The position numbers were made by a program, and so were the translations under genes. From NCBI GenBank assembly GCA_030756715.1, contig JAVBJD010000006.1:1-42798 (forward strand): a DNA stretch of 42,798 nucleotides, written 5' to 3'. Positions 25,497 through 32,702 of this stretch are shown piece after piece. This DNA comes from Conexivisphaerales archaeon (GTDB taxonomy: Archaea > Thermoproteota > Nitrososphaeria > Conexivisphaerales > UBA164). Each line of letters opens with the position of its first letter. Within the stretch, counting starts at the first letter, position 1. The notes beneath the pieces were generated by a model. That model did no database searches. It had not been told where the DNA came from and worked only from the letters and a program-made list of their open reading frames with translations.

Positions 25497-26350
25497 TGCT
25501 AGATGCTTTTATAGAATATCCAAATATTGTCCATCCTACTGTTTGGATAGGAAAGATAATCATTTATATGGACAAAAAGTATAAAAGAAAAAATAATGTT
25601 TACGACATAATAGCAGGTTCTTTATCTGTAGTAGTGGCATACATTGCCGCAGGGCTTACGGGTTTTTTAATATGTAAAACTCTTGTTTTTGGGATGTTAG
25701 GTATTCTGCTTTACATCTATTTTTTAAAATCAACGTTTTCTGCCGGGCTTTTAATCAAAAAAGTTTACTCTTGCAGTGCTGAAAACGAAGATGTTTTAAG
25801 AAAAAACGTCTCTGAAATTGTAAGCAGGGATGTAAACATCGGGAAGCAATATCTTTATTCAGCGGCAATAGAATCAGGAGCAGAAAACCTTGTTGATTCT
25901 ATAGTCAGTCCTTTGTTTTATTACATTATTTTTGGTTTACCTGGGGCCATGATTTACAGGGCCGTTAATACAGCAGATAATTTAATAGGATATAACAATG
26001 AAAAGTATAAAAATTTTGGAAAGGTCGCGGCTTTGGTTGATTATGCCGTAAATTATATACCGGCAAGACTGTTTTTGCTTATCGAATACATATTTTACGG
26101 TAACGGTATAAAAAAAGATTTAAAAATTAAAAAAGGCCTCAGAGTAAACGGTAAATACCCGATGCTGCTTTTCGCTAAAATTTTAAATTTAAGGCTCGTC
26201 AAAAAAGGTAGCTATGTTCTAGGTTCAGGAAAGCTTCCGAACTCTGATGATGTAAAAAAAGCTACATTTTATCTAATTTTGGCATCATATGTTTTTATAT
26301 TTATAGTGATAATAACTTCTTATGTTTTCAGTTTACCACGGTGGTGCTAG
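25457..26350 (+). CDS. cbiB: Adenosylcobinamide-phosphate synthase (CbiB)
   Basis: A membrane protein that attaches aminopropanol phosphate to adenosylcobyric acid. The 297 residues show the start MLDAFIEYP followed by NIVHPTVWIGKII, SRDVNIGKQ, ESGAENLVDSIVSPLFYY and RAVNTADNLIGYNN, all family features, plus about five hydrophobic segments. It starts inside the end of cobY and overlaps cobD by 29 bases. With CobD supplying aminopropanol phosphate next door, the pathway logic is clear. Confidence 0.9.
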   Translation: MVVAKWLLLVAAVMLDAFIEYPNIVHPTVWIGKIIIYMDKKYKRKNNVYDIIAGSLSVVVAYIAAGLTGFLICKTLVFGMLGILLYIYFLKSTFSAGLLIKKVYSCSAENEDVLRKNVSEIVSRDVNIGKQYLYSAAIESGAENLVDSIVSPLFYYIIFGLPGAMIYRAVNTADNLIGYNNEKYKNFGKVAALVDYAVNYIPARLFLLIEYIFYGNGIKKDLKIKKGLRVNGKYPMLLFAKILNLRLVKKGSYVLGSGKLPNSDDVKKATFYLILASYVFIFIVIITSYVFSLPRWC

Positions 26351-27302
26351 AGAAAACGAAAAAGACTTTATAGATTTCTCCCAGTCAGTAAATCCTTATT
26401 ACCCATTTTTTCTTAAAAAATATCTTAAAACATCTGAAATAAATCGGTACCCTTACTGCGAAGAGACATATGAGAATATGATTAGAGATAAATTAGCTCT
26501 AGGGGAATTTGGGGTTGTCGTAGGGGCTGGAGTTACTGAGCTACTTTACATGGCATTTTATATGATCAAAAACTACGAAGAAGTAATAATGTTTTCACAT
26601 ACATACTCAGAAAATAAAAGGTTAGCTCATTTATTTAACAAAAAAGCTTTCTTTATAGAAAAGCTCGTTCCTGATTTGAACGACATTGTTTTAAAAAGAA
26701 AAACAGCATATATCGTAGTTAACCCGGATAACCCTACAGGCTTATACTATGACTTTCTGAAAAAGCTCGCAAATGAATTGGATCCACTGGATTCAATCCT
26801 TATCATAGATGAATCTTTTATGCCCTTTACTGAGCATGACAATGAATATCTTAAAATCGAAAACGTCGTAGCATTAAGAAGTTTCACCAAGATTTTTGGG
26901 ATTCCAGGGATAAGGATAGGTTTTGCCTATGGACCAAAAGATAAGATAGAAAAAATGAAAGAATATAGAATGCCCTGGTCTGTTGGGGCTTATGGATGTG
27001 CAGCATTAAAAGGTATACTGAACGAAGGAGATGCTTTTTTAGACAAATCTCTTAGAAAGATCAAAAGGGAAAGAGAAAGGTTTTCAAGAGAATTGCATTT
27101 AAAGAGCGATGCAAATTACTTTCTTGCAAGAGTTTATGATGCCAAATCAGTAATAAAATGGCTTCGCGAAAAAAGAATACTTGTCAGGGATTGCGAAAGC
27201 TTTGGTCTAAAGGACATGATCAGGTTTGCGGTTAGAAAAAGAAATGAAAATAATATCTTGCTTAATGCTTTAAAAGATGTACAGATCGCTAACCCTTTCT
27301 AA
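26322..27302 (+). CDS. cobD: L-threonine-O-3-phosphate decarboxylase (CobD), aminotransferase fold
   Basis: A fold-type I PLP enzyme of 326 residues related to HisC. The N-terminal YHGGARENEKDFIDFSQSVNP is the CobD-like beginning, given here by its parts YHGGARE and DFSQSVNP. VVNPDNPTGLYYD, IIDESFMPF and the PLP lysine in RSFTKIFGIPGIRIG follow. It produces (R)-1-amino-2-propanol phosphate for CbiB. HisC-like activity cannot be excluded from sequence, but overlap with cbiB settles the likely role. No kinase for threonine is in view. Its 3' end overlaps a small gene on the other strand by 14 bases. Confidence 0.88.
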   Translation: MFSVYHGGARENEKDFIDFSQSVNPYYPFFLKKYLKTSEINRYPYCEETYENMIRDKLALGEFGVVVGAGVTELLYMAFYMIKNYEEVIMFSHTYSENKRLAHLFNKKAFFIEKLVPDLNDIVLKRKTAYIVVNPDNPTGLYYDFLKKLANELDPLDSILIIDESFMPFTEHDNEYLKIENVVALRSFTKIFGIPGIRIGFAYGPKDKIEKMKEYRMPWSVGAYGCAALKGILNEGDAFLDKSLRKIKRERERFSRELHLKSDANYFLARVYDAKSVIKWLREKRILVRDCESFGLKDMIRFAVRKRNENNILLNALKDVQIANPF

Positions 27303-27561
27303 GGCTTCTGATTATTCTTCTTTTAATCTTCCTTAACTCGGCAACGCATTCAGAGTATTTATTTTCCAAATAAAGCTTGTAAGCGAGTTTTATATCGCCA
27401 TTACTCTCACTGGTAAATGGTACTTCTATTTCGTGAATCGTTTTAATCAAAAAAATCAACAATTCAATTTCTTCAAAGAGGTTCCTGAGATCAGTTTCTT
27501 TCATAGCTTTTTGAAACAGTTCAATTATTTGATCTTCTGTATGCTCCATTTTAGAGGTCAA
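27289..27561 (-). CDS. Small helical hypothetical protein (90 aa)
   Basis: I do not recognise this protein. It seems all-helical: acidic and amphipathic in residues 1-50 (EDQIIELFQKAMKE, LFEEIELLIFLIKT), and strongly basic at the C terminus (ELRKIKRRIIRSLRKG), as in proteins that bind RNA. Its start overlaps the end of archease by 11 bases on the same strand, so it is probably translated with archease. That hints at a role with RNA ligation or splicing, as inference only. It overlaps the cobD 3' end by 14 bases. Confidence 0.6.
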   Translation of the reverse strand: MTSKMEHTEDQIIELFQKAMKETDLRNLFEEIELLIFLIKTIHEIEVPFTSESNGDIKLAYKLYLENKYSECVAELRKIKRRIIRSLRKG

Positions 27562-27964
27562 CCAAAAAGCGCAGTTTACATTTTTCTTGATAATTTATTT
27601 CCATTAAATGATAAGTTATTCCTTTTACTTCTGTCTTAAAACCGTGTTTTTTTGGCAAATACTTTTCTCCGTATATAGTTCCCTTAAGACTTATTTTTTC
27701 TTTATTGACTTCTATGTTAAAATATCCGGCGGCAAATTTTTCTGCTGTCAATTTAATTATTAAAAACTCGAGCCATTTATAAAGTAGGTTTTGCAGATCG
27801 AAACCATTAATTTCTACGTTTACGCTTTCTTTTAATTCGACTTTTCTTAAATCGTACACAAGCCTAAGAAGTCCAACAGCGGATCCTTTGAAGCATTCTG
27901 AGAGATTTTCCCCAGTAACTTCGATGTACGCATCACCCATGTATTCTAATTCTCTAATTTTCAA
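27551..27964 (-). CDS. Archease (RtcB tRNA-ligase cofactor)
   Basis: Archease assists the RNA ligase RtcB in tRNA splicing by speeding guanylylation. The 137-residue protein fits the family: GDAYIEVTGENLSECF near the N terminus, LLYKWLEFLIIKL in the middle, and KKHGFKTEVKGITYHLMEI at the C terminus. In most members the N-terminal motif is EHTAD; here it is EYMGD, with the His replaced but the metal-type Asp kept. A TTG at 27964 has GGTGAT five bases upstream, so I choose it over the TTG at 27970. The start lies just 15 bases beyond the tRNA-Ala 3' end on the same strand. Confidence 0.8.
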   Translation of the reverse strand: MKIRELEYMGDAYIEVTGENLSECFKGSAVGLLRLVYDLRKVELKESVNVEINGFDLQNLLYKWLEFLIIKLTAEKFAAGYFNIEVNKEKISLKGTIYGEKYLPKKHGFKTEVKGITYHLMEINYQEKCKLRFLVDL

Positions 27965-27979
27965 GCACAATCACCAAAG

Positions 27980-28051
27980 TGGACCGGGGGGGACTTGAAC
28001 CCCCGACCTCCCGCGTGCAAGGCGGGCGTTCTACCCCTGAACTACCGGCCC
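27980..28051 (-). tRNA. tRNA-Ala (anticodon UGC)
   Basis: Read on the minus strand the 72 bases fold into a full cloverleaf. Acceptor GGGCCGG pairs with CCGGTCC and includes the G3:U70 pair that marks alanine tRNAs. D stem is GTTC/GAAC, anticodon stem CCCGC/GCGGG with loop CTTGCAC (anticodon TGC), and T stem GGGGG/CCCCC with loop TTCAAGT. The discriminator is A. CCA is not encoded: the bases after A are CTT. There is no intron. A candidate structured RNA lies directly 5' and archease directly 3' on the same strand. Confidence 0.96.
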
Positions 28052-28055
28052 CATT

Positions 28056-28120
28056 TGTCTGGCTTATCGTTATCTTCATCCCTTCCGGTCAGTCCGCCCA
28101 TCGTAAGACAAGCCATTAGA
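28056..28120 (-). ncRNA. Candidate structured RNA, H/ACA-like, directly before tRNA-Ala
   Basis: On the minus strand UGGCUUGUC (28115-28107) pairs with GAUAAGCCA (28068-28060), nine pairs with one G:U, around 38 bases. One base after the stem comes ACA (28058-28056), then three bases and one more before the tRNA. Archaeal H/ACA guide RNAs have a basal stem near this length and an ACA box just 3' of it, with the RNA ending three bases later. The loop contains CUGA and GGGAUGA separated by six bases, as in a kink-loop bound by L7Ae. Against it: I cannot build a good upper stem. A TATA-like box lies about 25 bases upstream of the 5' end. Could instead be only a folded leader of the tRNA. Confidence 0.35.
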
Positions 28121-28140
28121 CTGGGTGATTTAATTTTCAA

Positions 28141-28150
28141 AAATTTAATA
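28141..28150 (-). promoter_or_regulatory. TATA-like box for the candidate RNA / tRNA-Ala transcript
   Basis: On the minus strand this reads TATTAAATTT within an AT-rich run, after the aIF5A stop. A start about 25 bases downstream (near 28120) would place the transcript's 5' end right before the nine-pair stem. Confidence 0.35.
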
Positions 28151-28205
28151 TTTTTGTCTTTCGGTATTTATGAAAGCGGCAGCACAATATTCTATGGTGC
28201 GCAAT

Positions 28206-28598
28206 TTAAGATTTTATACGCACTATTTTTATTTTATCCATAACCTTCCAGTATTCTACTTCCTGTCCTTCTTTTATCTTGGGCTTGAGGTCTTCTTCCA
28301 TATATTCGGCCTCAAGCGTCTGGAAAGATTGAAGATCCATGAGCTGAACAACATTTCCTGTTACGCTGAGAACTTGTCCCGAGCCTTTTTCTATTATTGG
28401 CACATCCACCTTTGATTCTGAAGGACCAACATAGCTTTTCTTAGCCCCCGTAAATATGTCTATGCCTACTATTCGAACTTTTGCGCTTCCGTGTTTTCCA
28501 GGTTTGCTCTTTTCAACTTCTACAACTTTGCATGGAGAATTGTCTATCATTATGTATGAACCTTCCTTAATATCGCCTAACTCCATCGGTTTTGTCAT
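28206..28598 (-). CDS. eif5a: Translation initiation factor 5A (aIF5A)
   Basis: A 130-residue protein of two beta domains. The loop SKPGKHGSAKVRI carries the lysine that is modified to hypusine or deoxyhypusine, and it is followed by IDIFTGAKK and ESKVDVPII. Together these are diagnostic for aIF5A/eIF5A rather than bacterial EF-P. The factor relieves ribosomes stalled at proline-rich and other difficult peptides. ATG start; single gene on the minus strand. A 198-base gap separates it from trm1, which is divergent. Confidence 0.95.
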   Translation of the reverse strand: MTKPMELGDIKEGSYIMIDNSPCKVVEVEKSKPGKHGSAKVRIVGIDIFTGAKKSYVGPSESKVDVPIIEKGSGQVLSVTGNVVQLMDLQSFQTLEAEYMEEDLKPKIKEGQEVEYWKVMDKIKIVRIKS

Positions 28599-28720
28599 AC
28601 ATCAATGTATACACAGATGGCATTAATTAAATTTTTCAAAAACACGATGCATAGGTTTCAAATACTTGAATACGAAATCAAAATTATAAAAATAGAAAGC
28701 CTTTTAAAGTGTGATTAAAA

Positions 28721-28728
28721 TTTTTATA
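28721..28728 (+). promoter_or_regulatory. TATA-like box upstream of trm1
   Basis: TTTTTATA with the following AA forms an AT-rich TATA box inside AAAATTTTTATAAATG. It lies about 70 bases before the trm1 ATG (28797), so the transcript would start near 28750 and carry a leader of roughly 45 bases. Confidence 0.4.
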
Positions 28729-28749
28729 AATGTATGAAGAAACTGAACT

Positions 28750-28793
28750 GCGTTGATGGCTTTGCCAAATGAAATGATGCACCTCGGCTGATC
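28750..28793 (+). ncRNA. Weak candidate C/D-box guide RNA in the trm1 leader
   Basis: The leader between the TATA-like box and the trm1 ATG contains UUGAUGG (about 28752), AUGAUGC (about 28774) and CUGA (28788-28791). These resemble box C, box C' and box D of archaeal C/D RNAs, with candidate guide stretches CUUUGCCAA and CACCUCGG between. Another CUGA and an AUGAAGA lie just upstream. The D' box is not canonical and the second guide is short, so the match is incomplete. It could also be plain leader sequence; note that UGAUG and CUGA are short motifs. Confidence 0.22.
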
Positions 28794-28796
28794 TTT

Positions 28797-29897
28797 ATGC
28801 AAACAAACATTGTATCCGAGGGAAATGTTAGAATAATAAAAAAGGTTGGAGGTAGTGAAGCTTTTTACAATCCTCTTGGAGAATTTTCCAGAGATGTTTT
28901 TGTTAAGCTCTTTAGCGCGTATGCTCTAAACAAAGGTGAAAATTTGATTTACGCGGAACCATTTTCAGGAACAGGTATAAAGGGCATTAGACTTTCAGTT
29001 GAGGGTAAAGGTTTTTCCACGTTTATTTTTAACGACATAAATAAGGGAAGTTTAGAAATAGCAAAGAAAAACTGGAACACCAACAACGTAAAAGGAAAAG
29101 GAATATTTTATAATTTAGAAGCAAACGATTTTTTTCAACGTTTAGTTAACTTGGGTAGGGTCGACGGAATTGACGTTGATCCATTCGGTTCATCTTCACC
29201 ATATATTTTTAACGCCATAAGATCAGTCAAGGGTGGAGGTATTATTTCCTTTACCTTTACAGACACTCAGGTTCTTGGCGGAATACATTCAGAAGCTTTG
29301 GAAAAAAGATATCATATAAAAGCAAAAAAAGTTCAATTTCTTAAAGAACTGCAGGCGAGAATCGCGATAACTAACGTTATTTTAGAAGCTTCTACCGTTA
29401 ATATTGCGGCCGTTCCTGTTTTTGCCCACGTTGATAAACATTACATAAGATCTTACCATATAATAAAACCAAAAGCTTCGCTAGCAGGCGAACTTGTTAA
29501 AGATATCAAATACCTAACCATAAGCGATTGCGGATTTGTTTCTTTAGAAGAAAGACCTTATTGCCCTTATTGTGGTGAACCCACAGATACAGTAGGGCCT
29601 CTGTATACTGGAAAAATCTTTGATAAGGATTTGGTTAAAAAGGCTCATTATATTTCTGATGACTGCGAGCGGTGTGCAGATCTTTTTAATGCGGCTCTTG
29701 AAGAATTTGATCGCATTCCATTTTACTACGATACTAAGTATATAGCTTCCATTATTAAAACGTCAACGCCATCAAAAACGTCGTTGATAGATAAACTAAA
29801 TAAATCTGGATTTAGAGCCTCTCGAACGGTATTTTGTCCTACCGGCATAAAAACAGATGCCCCCTTTGGAGTCTTTAAATCAACGTTTTATCAATAA
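28797..29897 (+). CDS. trm1: tRNA (guanine26-N2)-dimethyltransferase Trm1
   Basis: Trm1 makes m2,2G26 in tRNA. The 366-residue protein shows EAFYNPLGEFSRDV, the SAM-site EPFSGTGIKGIR, NDINKGSLEIAKKN and the catalytic VDPFGSSSPYI, then FTFTDTQVL. The C-terminal domain has two Cys pairs (CPYCGEP and CERC) that probably bind zinc. Length is normal for archaea. ATG start. Its stop is 45 bases before RNase Z on the same strand, so both may share a tRNA-maturation unit. Confidence 0.92.
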   Translation: MQTNIVSEGNVRIIKKVGGSEAFYNPLGEFSRDVFVKLFSAYALNKGENLIYAEPFSGTGIKGIRLSVEGKGFSTFIFNDINKGSLEIAKKNWNTNNVKGKGIFYNLEANDFFQRLVNLGRVDGIDVDPFGSSSPYIFNAIRSVKGGGIISFTFTDTQVLGGIHSEALEKRYHIKAKKVQFLKELQARIAITNVILEASTVNIAAVPVFAHVDKHYIRSYHIIKPKASLAGELVKDIKYLTISDCGFVSLEERPYCPYCGEPTDTVGPLYTGKIFDKDLVKKAHYISDDCERCADLFNAALEEFDRIPFYYDTKYIASIIKTSTPSKTSLIDKLNKSGFRASRTVFCPTGIKTDAPFGVFKSTFYQ

Positions 29898-29942
29898 TTT
29901 TAAGAATAATTATAAGTACGCTGAACCAAAATACTTAAAGGC

Positions 29943-30884
29943 TTGAAAATAGTTTTTTTGGGCACTTCGGCGGCTGTTCCTACAAGAGAAAGGAATACTG
30001 CTTCAATCTACATAATGACAACGAACGGGGCGTATCTTTTTGATGCTGGCGAGGGACTGCAAAAACAGCTTCAGATAGCTGGTTTAAACCCCATAAAGAT
30101 CAAAGCTGTTTTTATTTCTCATATGCACTTTGACCACGTGCTGGGTTTACCGGGACTTTTAATGACAATGGCTCTGTTAAACAGAAAAGAAAAGCTGACG
30201 ATCGTTGGTACAAGAAAGCTATTCCAATTTTTAAAAATGTTCGACAAAGAATTTTATATGGACCTGACATTTGAAATTGAATTCATAGAGGCTCATCAGG
30301 GAAGCGTATACAGAAATAAGGAAATAGAGGTTTTAGCTTTTCCGACGATTCACAGTACAGAATCATATGCATATAGGCTATTCGAATATAAGCTGAAGAG
30401 AAAGTTTCATCCAGAAAAGGCGTTGGAACTTGGAATACCTAAAGGGCCGCTTTGGAACAAGCTACAGTTAGGAGAAAGCATTATCGTTAACGGCAAGAGA
30501 ATAACACCAGAAATGGTTAGCGATTCTCCTCCTTCACCTATTTCCGTATCTATAACCGGGGATACTGCTTATTTTGAGCAGCTAATAGATTTTTTTAAAG
30601 GAACGGACGTGCTTATCCACGAGTCGACATTTTCTAGAGAGCTCACTGACAAAGCGAGCGAAATGCTGCACTCAACCACCGAACAGGCAGCGACTGTAGC
30701 CCTCAAGTCAGGCGCTAAACTTTTAGTGCTTTACCATTTTAGCGAAAGATACAAAGACGTAAGGCTTCTTGAAGAAGAAGCAAAGAAAATTTTTCCAAAC
30801 ACAGTAGCCGCAAAAGATTTTATGTGTGTAAAAATTGAAGATAATGATATAAATGTTATAAATAATATTGAAAAATGTGAGTGA
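29943..30884 (+). CDS. rnz: Ribonuclease Z (tRNA 3' processing endonuclease)
   Basis: RNase Z cuts pre-tRNA after the discriminator base, which suits a tRNA gene without encoded CCA. The 313-residue metallo-beta-lactamase fold protein shows FLGTSAAVPTRERN, the zinc motif SHMHFDHVLGLPG (HxHxDH), Asp in SITGDTAYFE, and His residues in LIHESTF and LYHFSERY. Length matches the short RNase Z form. The start is TTG at 29943, which gives the family's usual MKIVFLGT beginning. The last 17 bases overlap the next gene. Confidence 0.93.
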   Translation: MKIVFLGTSAAVPTRERNTASIYIMTTNGAYLFDAGEGLQKQLQIAGLNPIKIKAVFISHMHFDHVLGLPGLLMTMALLNRKEKLTIVGTRKLFQFLKMFDKEFYMDLTFEIEFIEAHQGSVYRNKEIEVLAFPTIHSTESYAYRLFEYKLKRKFHPEKALELGIPKGPLWNKLQLGESIIVNGKRITPEMVSDSPPSPISVSITGDTAYFEQLIDFFKGTDVLIHESTFSRELTDKASEMLHSTTEQAATVALKSGAKLLVLYHFSERYKDVRLLEEEAKKIFPNTVAAKDFMCVKIEDNDINVINNIEKCE

Positions 30885-31692
30885 TTCTCAGGGGACTTAT
30901 CTTTACGTTCGGTGGGATACATCCGATACGATTCTTCTATCATACTATGTCGTAATAGGAGGGGAGGTCAAGGTAAACGGCTATTATTCTTTAAAAGCAA
31001 ACCCAAACAAGGTTCTTAAGTCTCTTGATAGCATAGCTAAAAAGTATGGAATTGAAAGGTTAATAATACAGAATAGTTTGGGCTTAAGTAAAGAAAAGCT
31101 TCAGAAGGACGGACTAGGTTCAACAGAAAGTCAACGATGGATGCTAAAGCTGAGAAAGATTGACCAGATATTTCAATCTCTTACTCAGCTTAACAACGGA
31201 ATAAGTTACGAGATAAAAGATGGCGTTTATTCGCCAGGTAAATGCTATTTGGGCAGGTTTATCAGACTGTATGAAAACGGTGAAGCCTTGTTTGAAAACA
31301 TACAAGTTAGAATACCCAGATCCGTGCTAGAATACGCTGCTTATCTTTTTGAAAATCTGATCGTGCCAGGCATCACATTTATCAGGTACGTTGACGGTAA
31401 AGAAGACAGCTATACGATAAAAATAACAAAAGAAAAAACAATAAATGTACCGCTCGCAAAAAATTTTAAAGGTTACATAATAATCTGGTTAAGAAAAAAG
31501 GGAGATCATTTGTTGGCTAATGTAAGCGAAGGTAAGACTTATTATGAGGCGATGAGGAAGCATAAAAAAATGGTTTTAAAAAAGATGATAGAGTGGATAA
31601 ATGAGACTAAAGAAACCAGCTTTTTAACATCCATAGTATCTCTAGATCATACAAAGATCAATGATCTAATACGTAAAATAAAGGAAAAGTAA
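30868..31692 (+). CDS. Hypothetical protein coupled to RNase Z (274 aa)
   Basis: Not recognised. It is a mixed alpha/beta protein without cysteine clusters, signal or membrane segments; residues 40-75 resemble a strand-helix-strand unit (KVLKSLDSIAKKYGIERLII). The C-terminal third is rich in lysines and helical (MRKHKKMVLKKMIEWINE), which might bind RNA. The start is either TTG 30868 or GTG 30877; both lie inside the RNase Z gene. Overlap with RNase Z suggests cotranslation and perhaps a role in RNA processing; this is inference. It stops 2 bases before a convergent gene. Confidence 0.7.
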   Translation: MKNVSDSQGTYLYVRWDTSDTILLSYYVVIGGEVKVNGYYSLKANPNKVLKSLDSIAKKYGIERLIIQNSLGLSKEKLQKDGLGSTESQRWMLKLRKIDQIFQSLTQLNNGISYEIKDGVYSPGKCYLGRFIRLYENGEALFENIQVRIPRSVLEYAAYLFENLIVPGITFIRYVDGKEDSYTIKITKEKTINVPLAKNFKGYIIIWLRKKGDHLLANVSEGKTYYEAMRKHKKMVLKKMIEWINETKETSFLTSIVSLDHTKINDLIRKIKEK

Positions 31693-31694
31693 TA

Positions 31695-32702
31695 TTATGC
31701 TACATTTAATTGCAAGCTTTTGATTATGTTATATATTTCAACCGAAGCATCTGGCAATTTAGGAACATTAACCTTTTCTTTAGAATCAAAATATTCTTTA
31801 ATTTTAACGGGATCTGTTTCTTTCTTTATATACCCTTTGTTTAAAAGATAGGCTTCAACATCTGTTTCGTAAGAAAAAACGCTTACTGTTTTTATGCCGA
31901 GAAGTAAGGCTTCTACGTTCATTGTGCCTCCACCTCCGACAAATGCGTATGATCGTTCGAGCACGTTTGGCCCGAAGAATTCTCCGCCGTAAATTACAAG
32001 ATTACCAATTATTTTTTCAATATTATAGTATCTTTTAAGGAGAACAACCTTTTTATCCGGATATTCATTAGCTATATCAAGCGCAAATTTCTCAAAGTCT
32101 ACGTGATCTTTTATGTACGAAGCCAAATATTCGCTTTCTCTGATTACAATGCTACCTGCCGAAAGTTCTTCTATACGGTTTTTAGGGGGCCAAATGTTTT
32201 TTCTGTACAACCAAGACGTTGGATCCAGACTTTTGTATTTTAAAATTCTTTTATTTTCGATTCCATATTTTACAAATTTTTCTTTTTTTATTATCCACGG
32301 CGTTAATAAATAGCTTGATAACGGAACAGTTAGCCTGCATACGAAAGTGCTGTGAGGTGAATCACATACAAGGATATGAGGTATTCCGAGGCCAAAGGAT
32401 ACCCTTGCAGCCTCTGGACTCCCAAATGAAATGCTTATATCGGGTTTTAAATCGCTTATTAAGTTGCTCAATTCAAGTATTCTTTTTCCGCTTTGAACGA
32501 GCTTCTCTCTTAAATCGCCTCCGCCATGAGACCCAACTACAGCATATTTTGAATTTAGAGTTATTCTTGCAAAAACCCTCTGAAGCTCCTCGTATTCCCT
32601 GAGCGTTATAAATAACTCATTACCGTCTTTTAAAAAACTGTCCTCAAGAGCCCTTGTCATCAGGTAATGTTTTGGAGTTAAAGCGTCTATCCATACCTTC
32701 AT
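31695..32702 (-). CDS. DUF354 family protein (glycosyltransferase-like fold)
   Basis: The 335-residue protein begins KVWIDALTPKHYLMTRAL and continues with LFITLREYEEL, typical of the DUF354 (COG1817) family. A C-terminal GGGGTMNVEALLLGIKTVSVF matches the nucleotide-sugar-binding region of GT-B-like folds; it is seen here as FVGGGGTMNVEALL. The biochemical function is unknown in archaea. The start ATG overlaps the stop of the BtpA gene by 4 bases (ATGA), so it is the second gene of that unit. Confidence 0.82.
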   Translation of the reverse strand: MKVWIDALTPKHYLMTRALEDSFLKDGNELFITLREYEELQRVFARITLNSKYAVVGSHGGGDLREKLVQSGKRILELSNLISDLKPDISISFGSPEAARVSFGLGIPHILVCDSPHSTFVCRLTVPLSSYLLTPWIIKKEKFVKYGIENKRILKYKSLDPTSWLYRKNIWPPKNRIEELSAGSIVIRESEYLASYIKDHVDFEKFALDIANEYPDKKVVLLKRYYNIEKIIGNLVIYGGEFFGPNVLERSYAFVGGGGTMNVEALLLGIKTVSVFSYETDVEAYLLNKGYIKKETDPVKIKEYFDSKEKVNVPKLPDASVEIYNIIKSLQLNVA

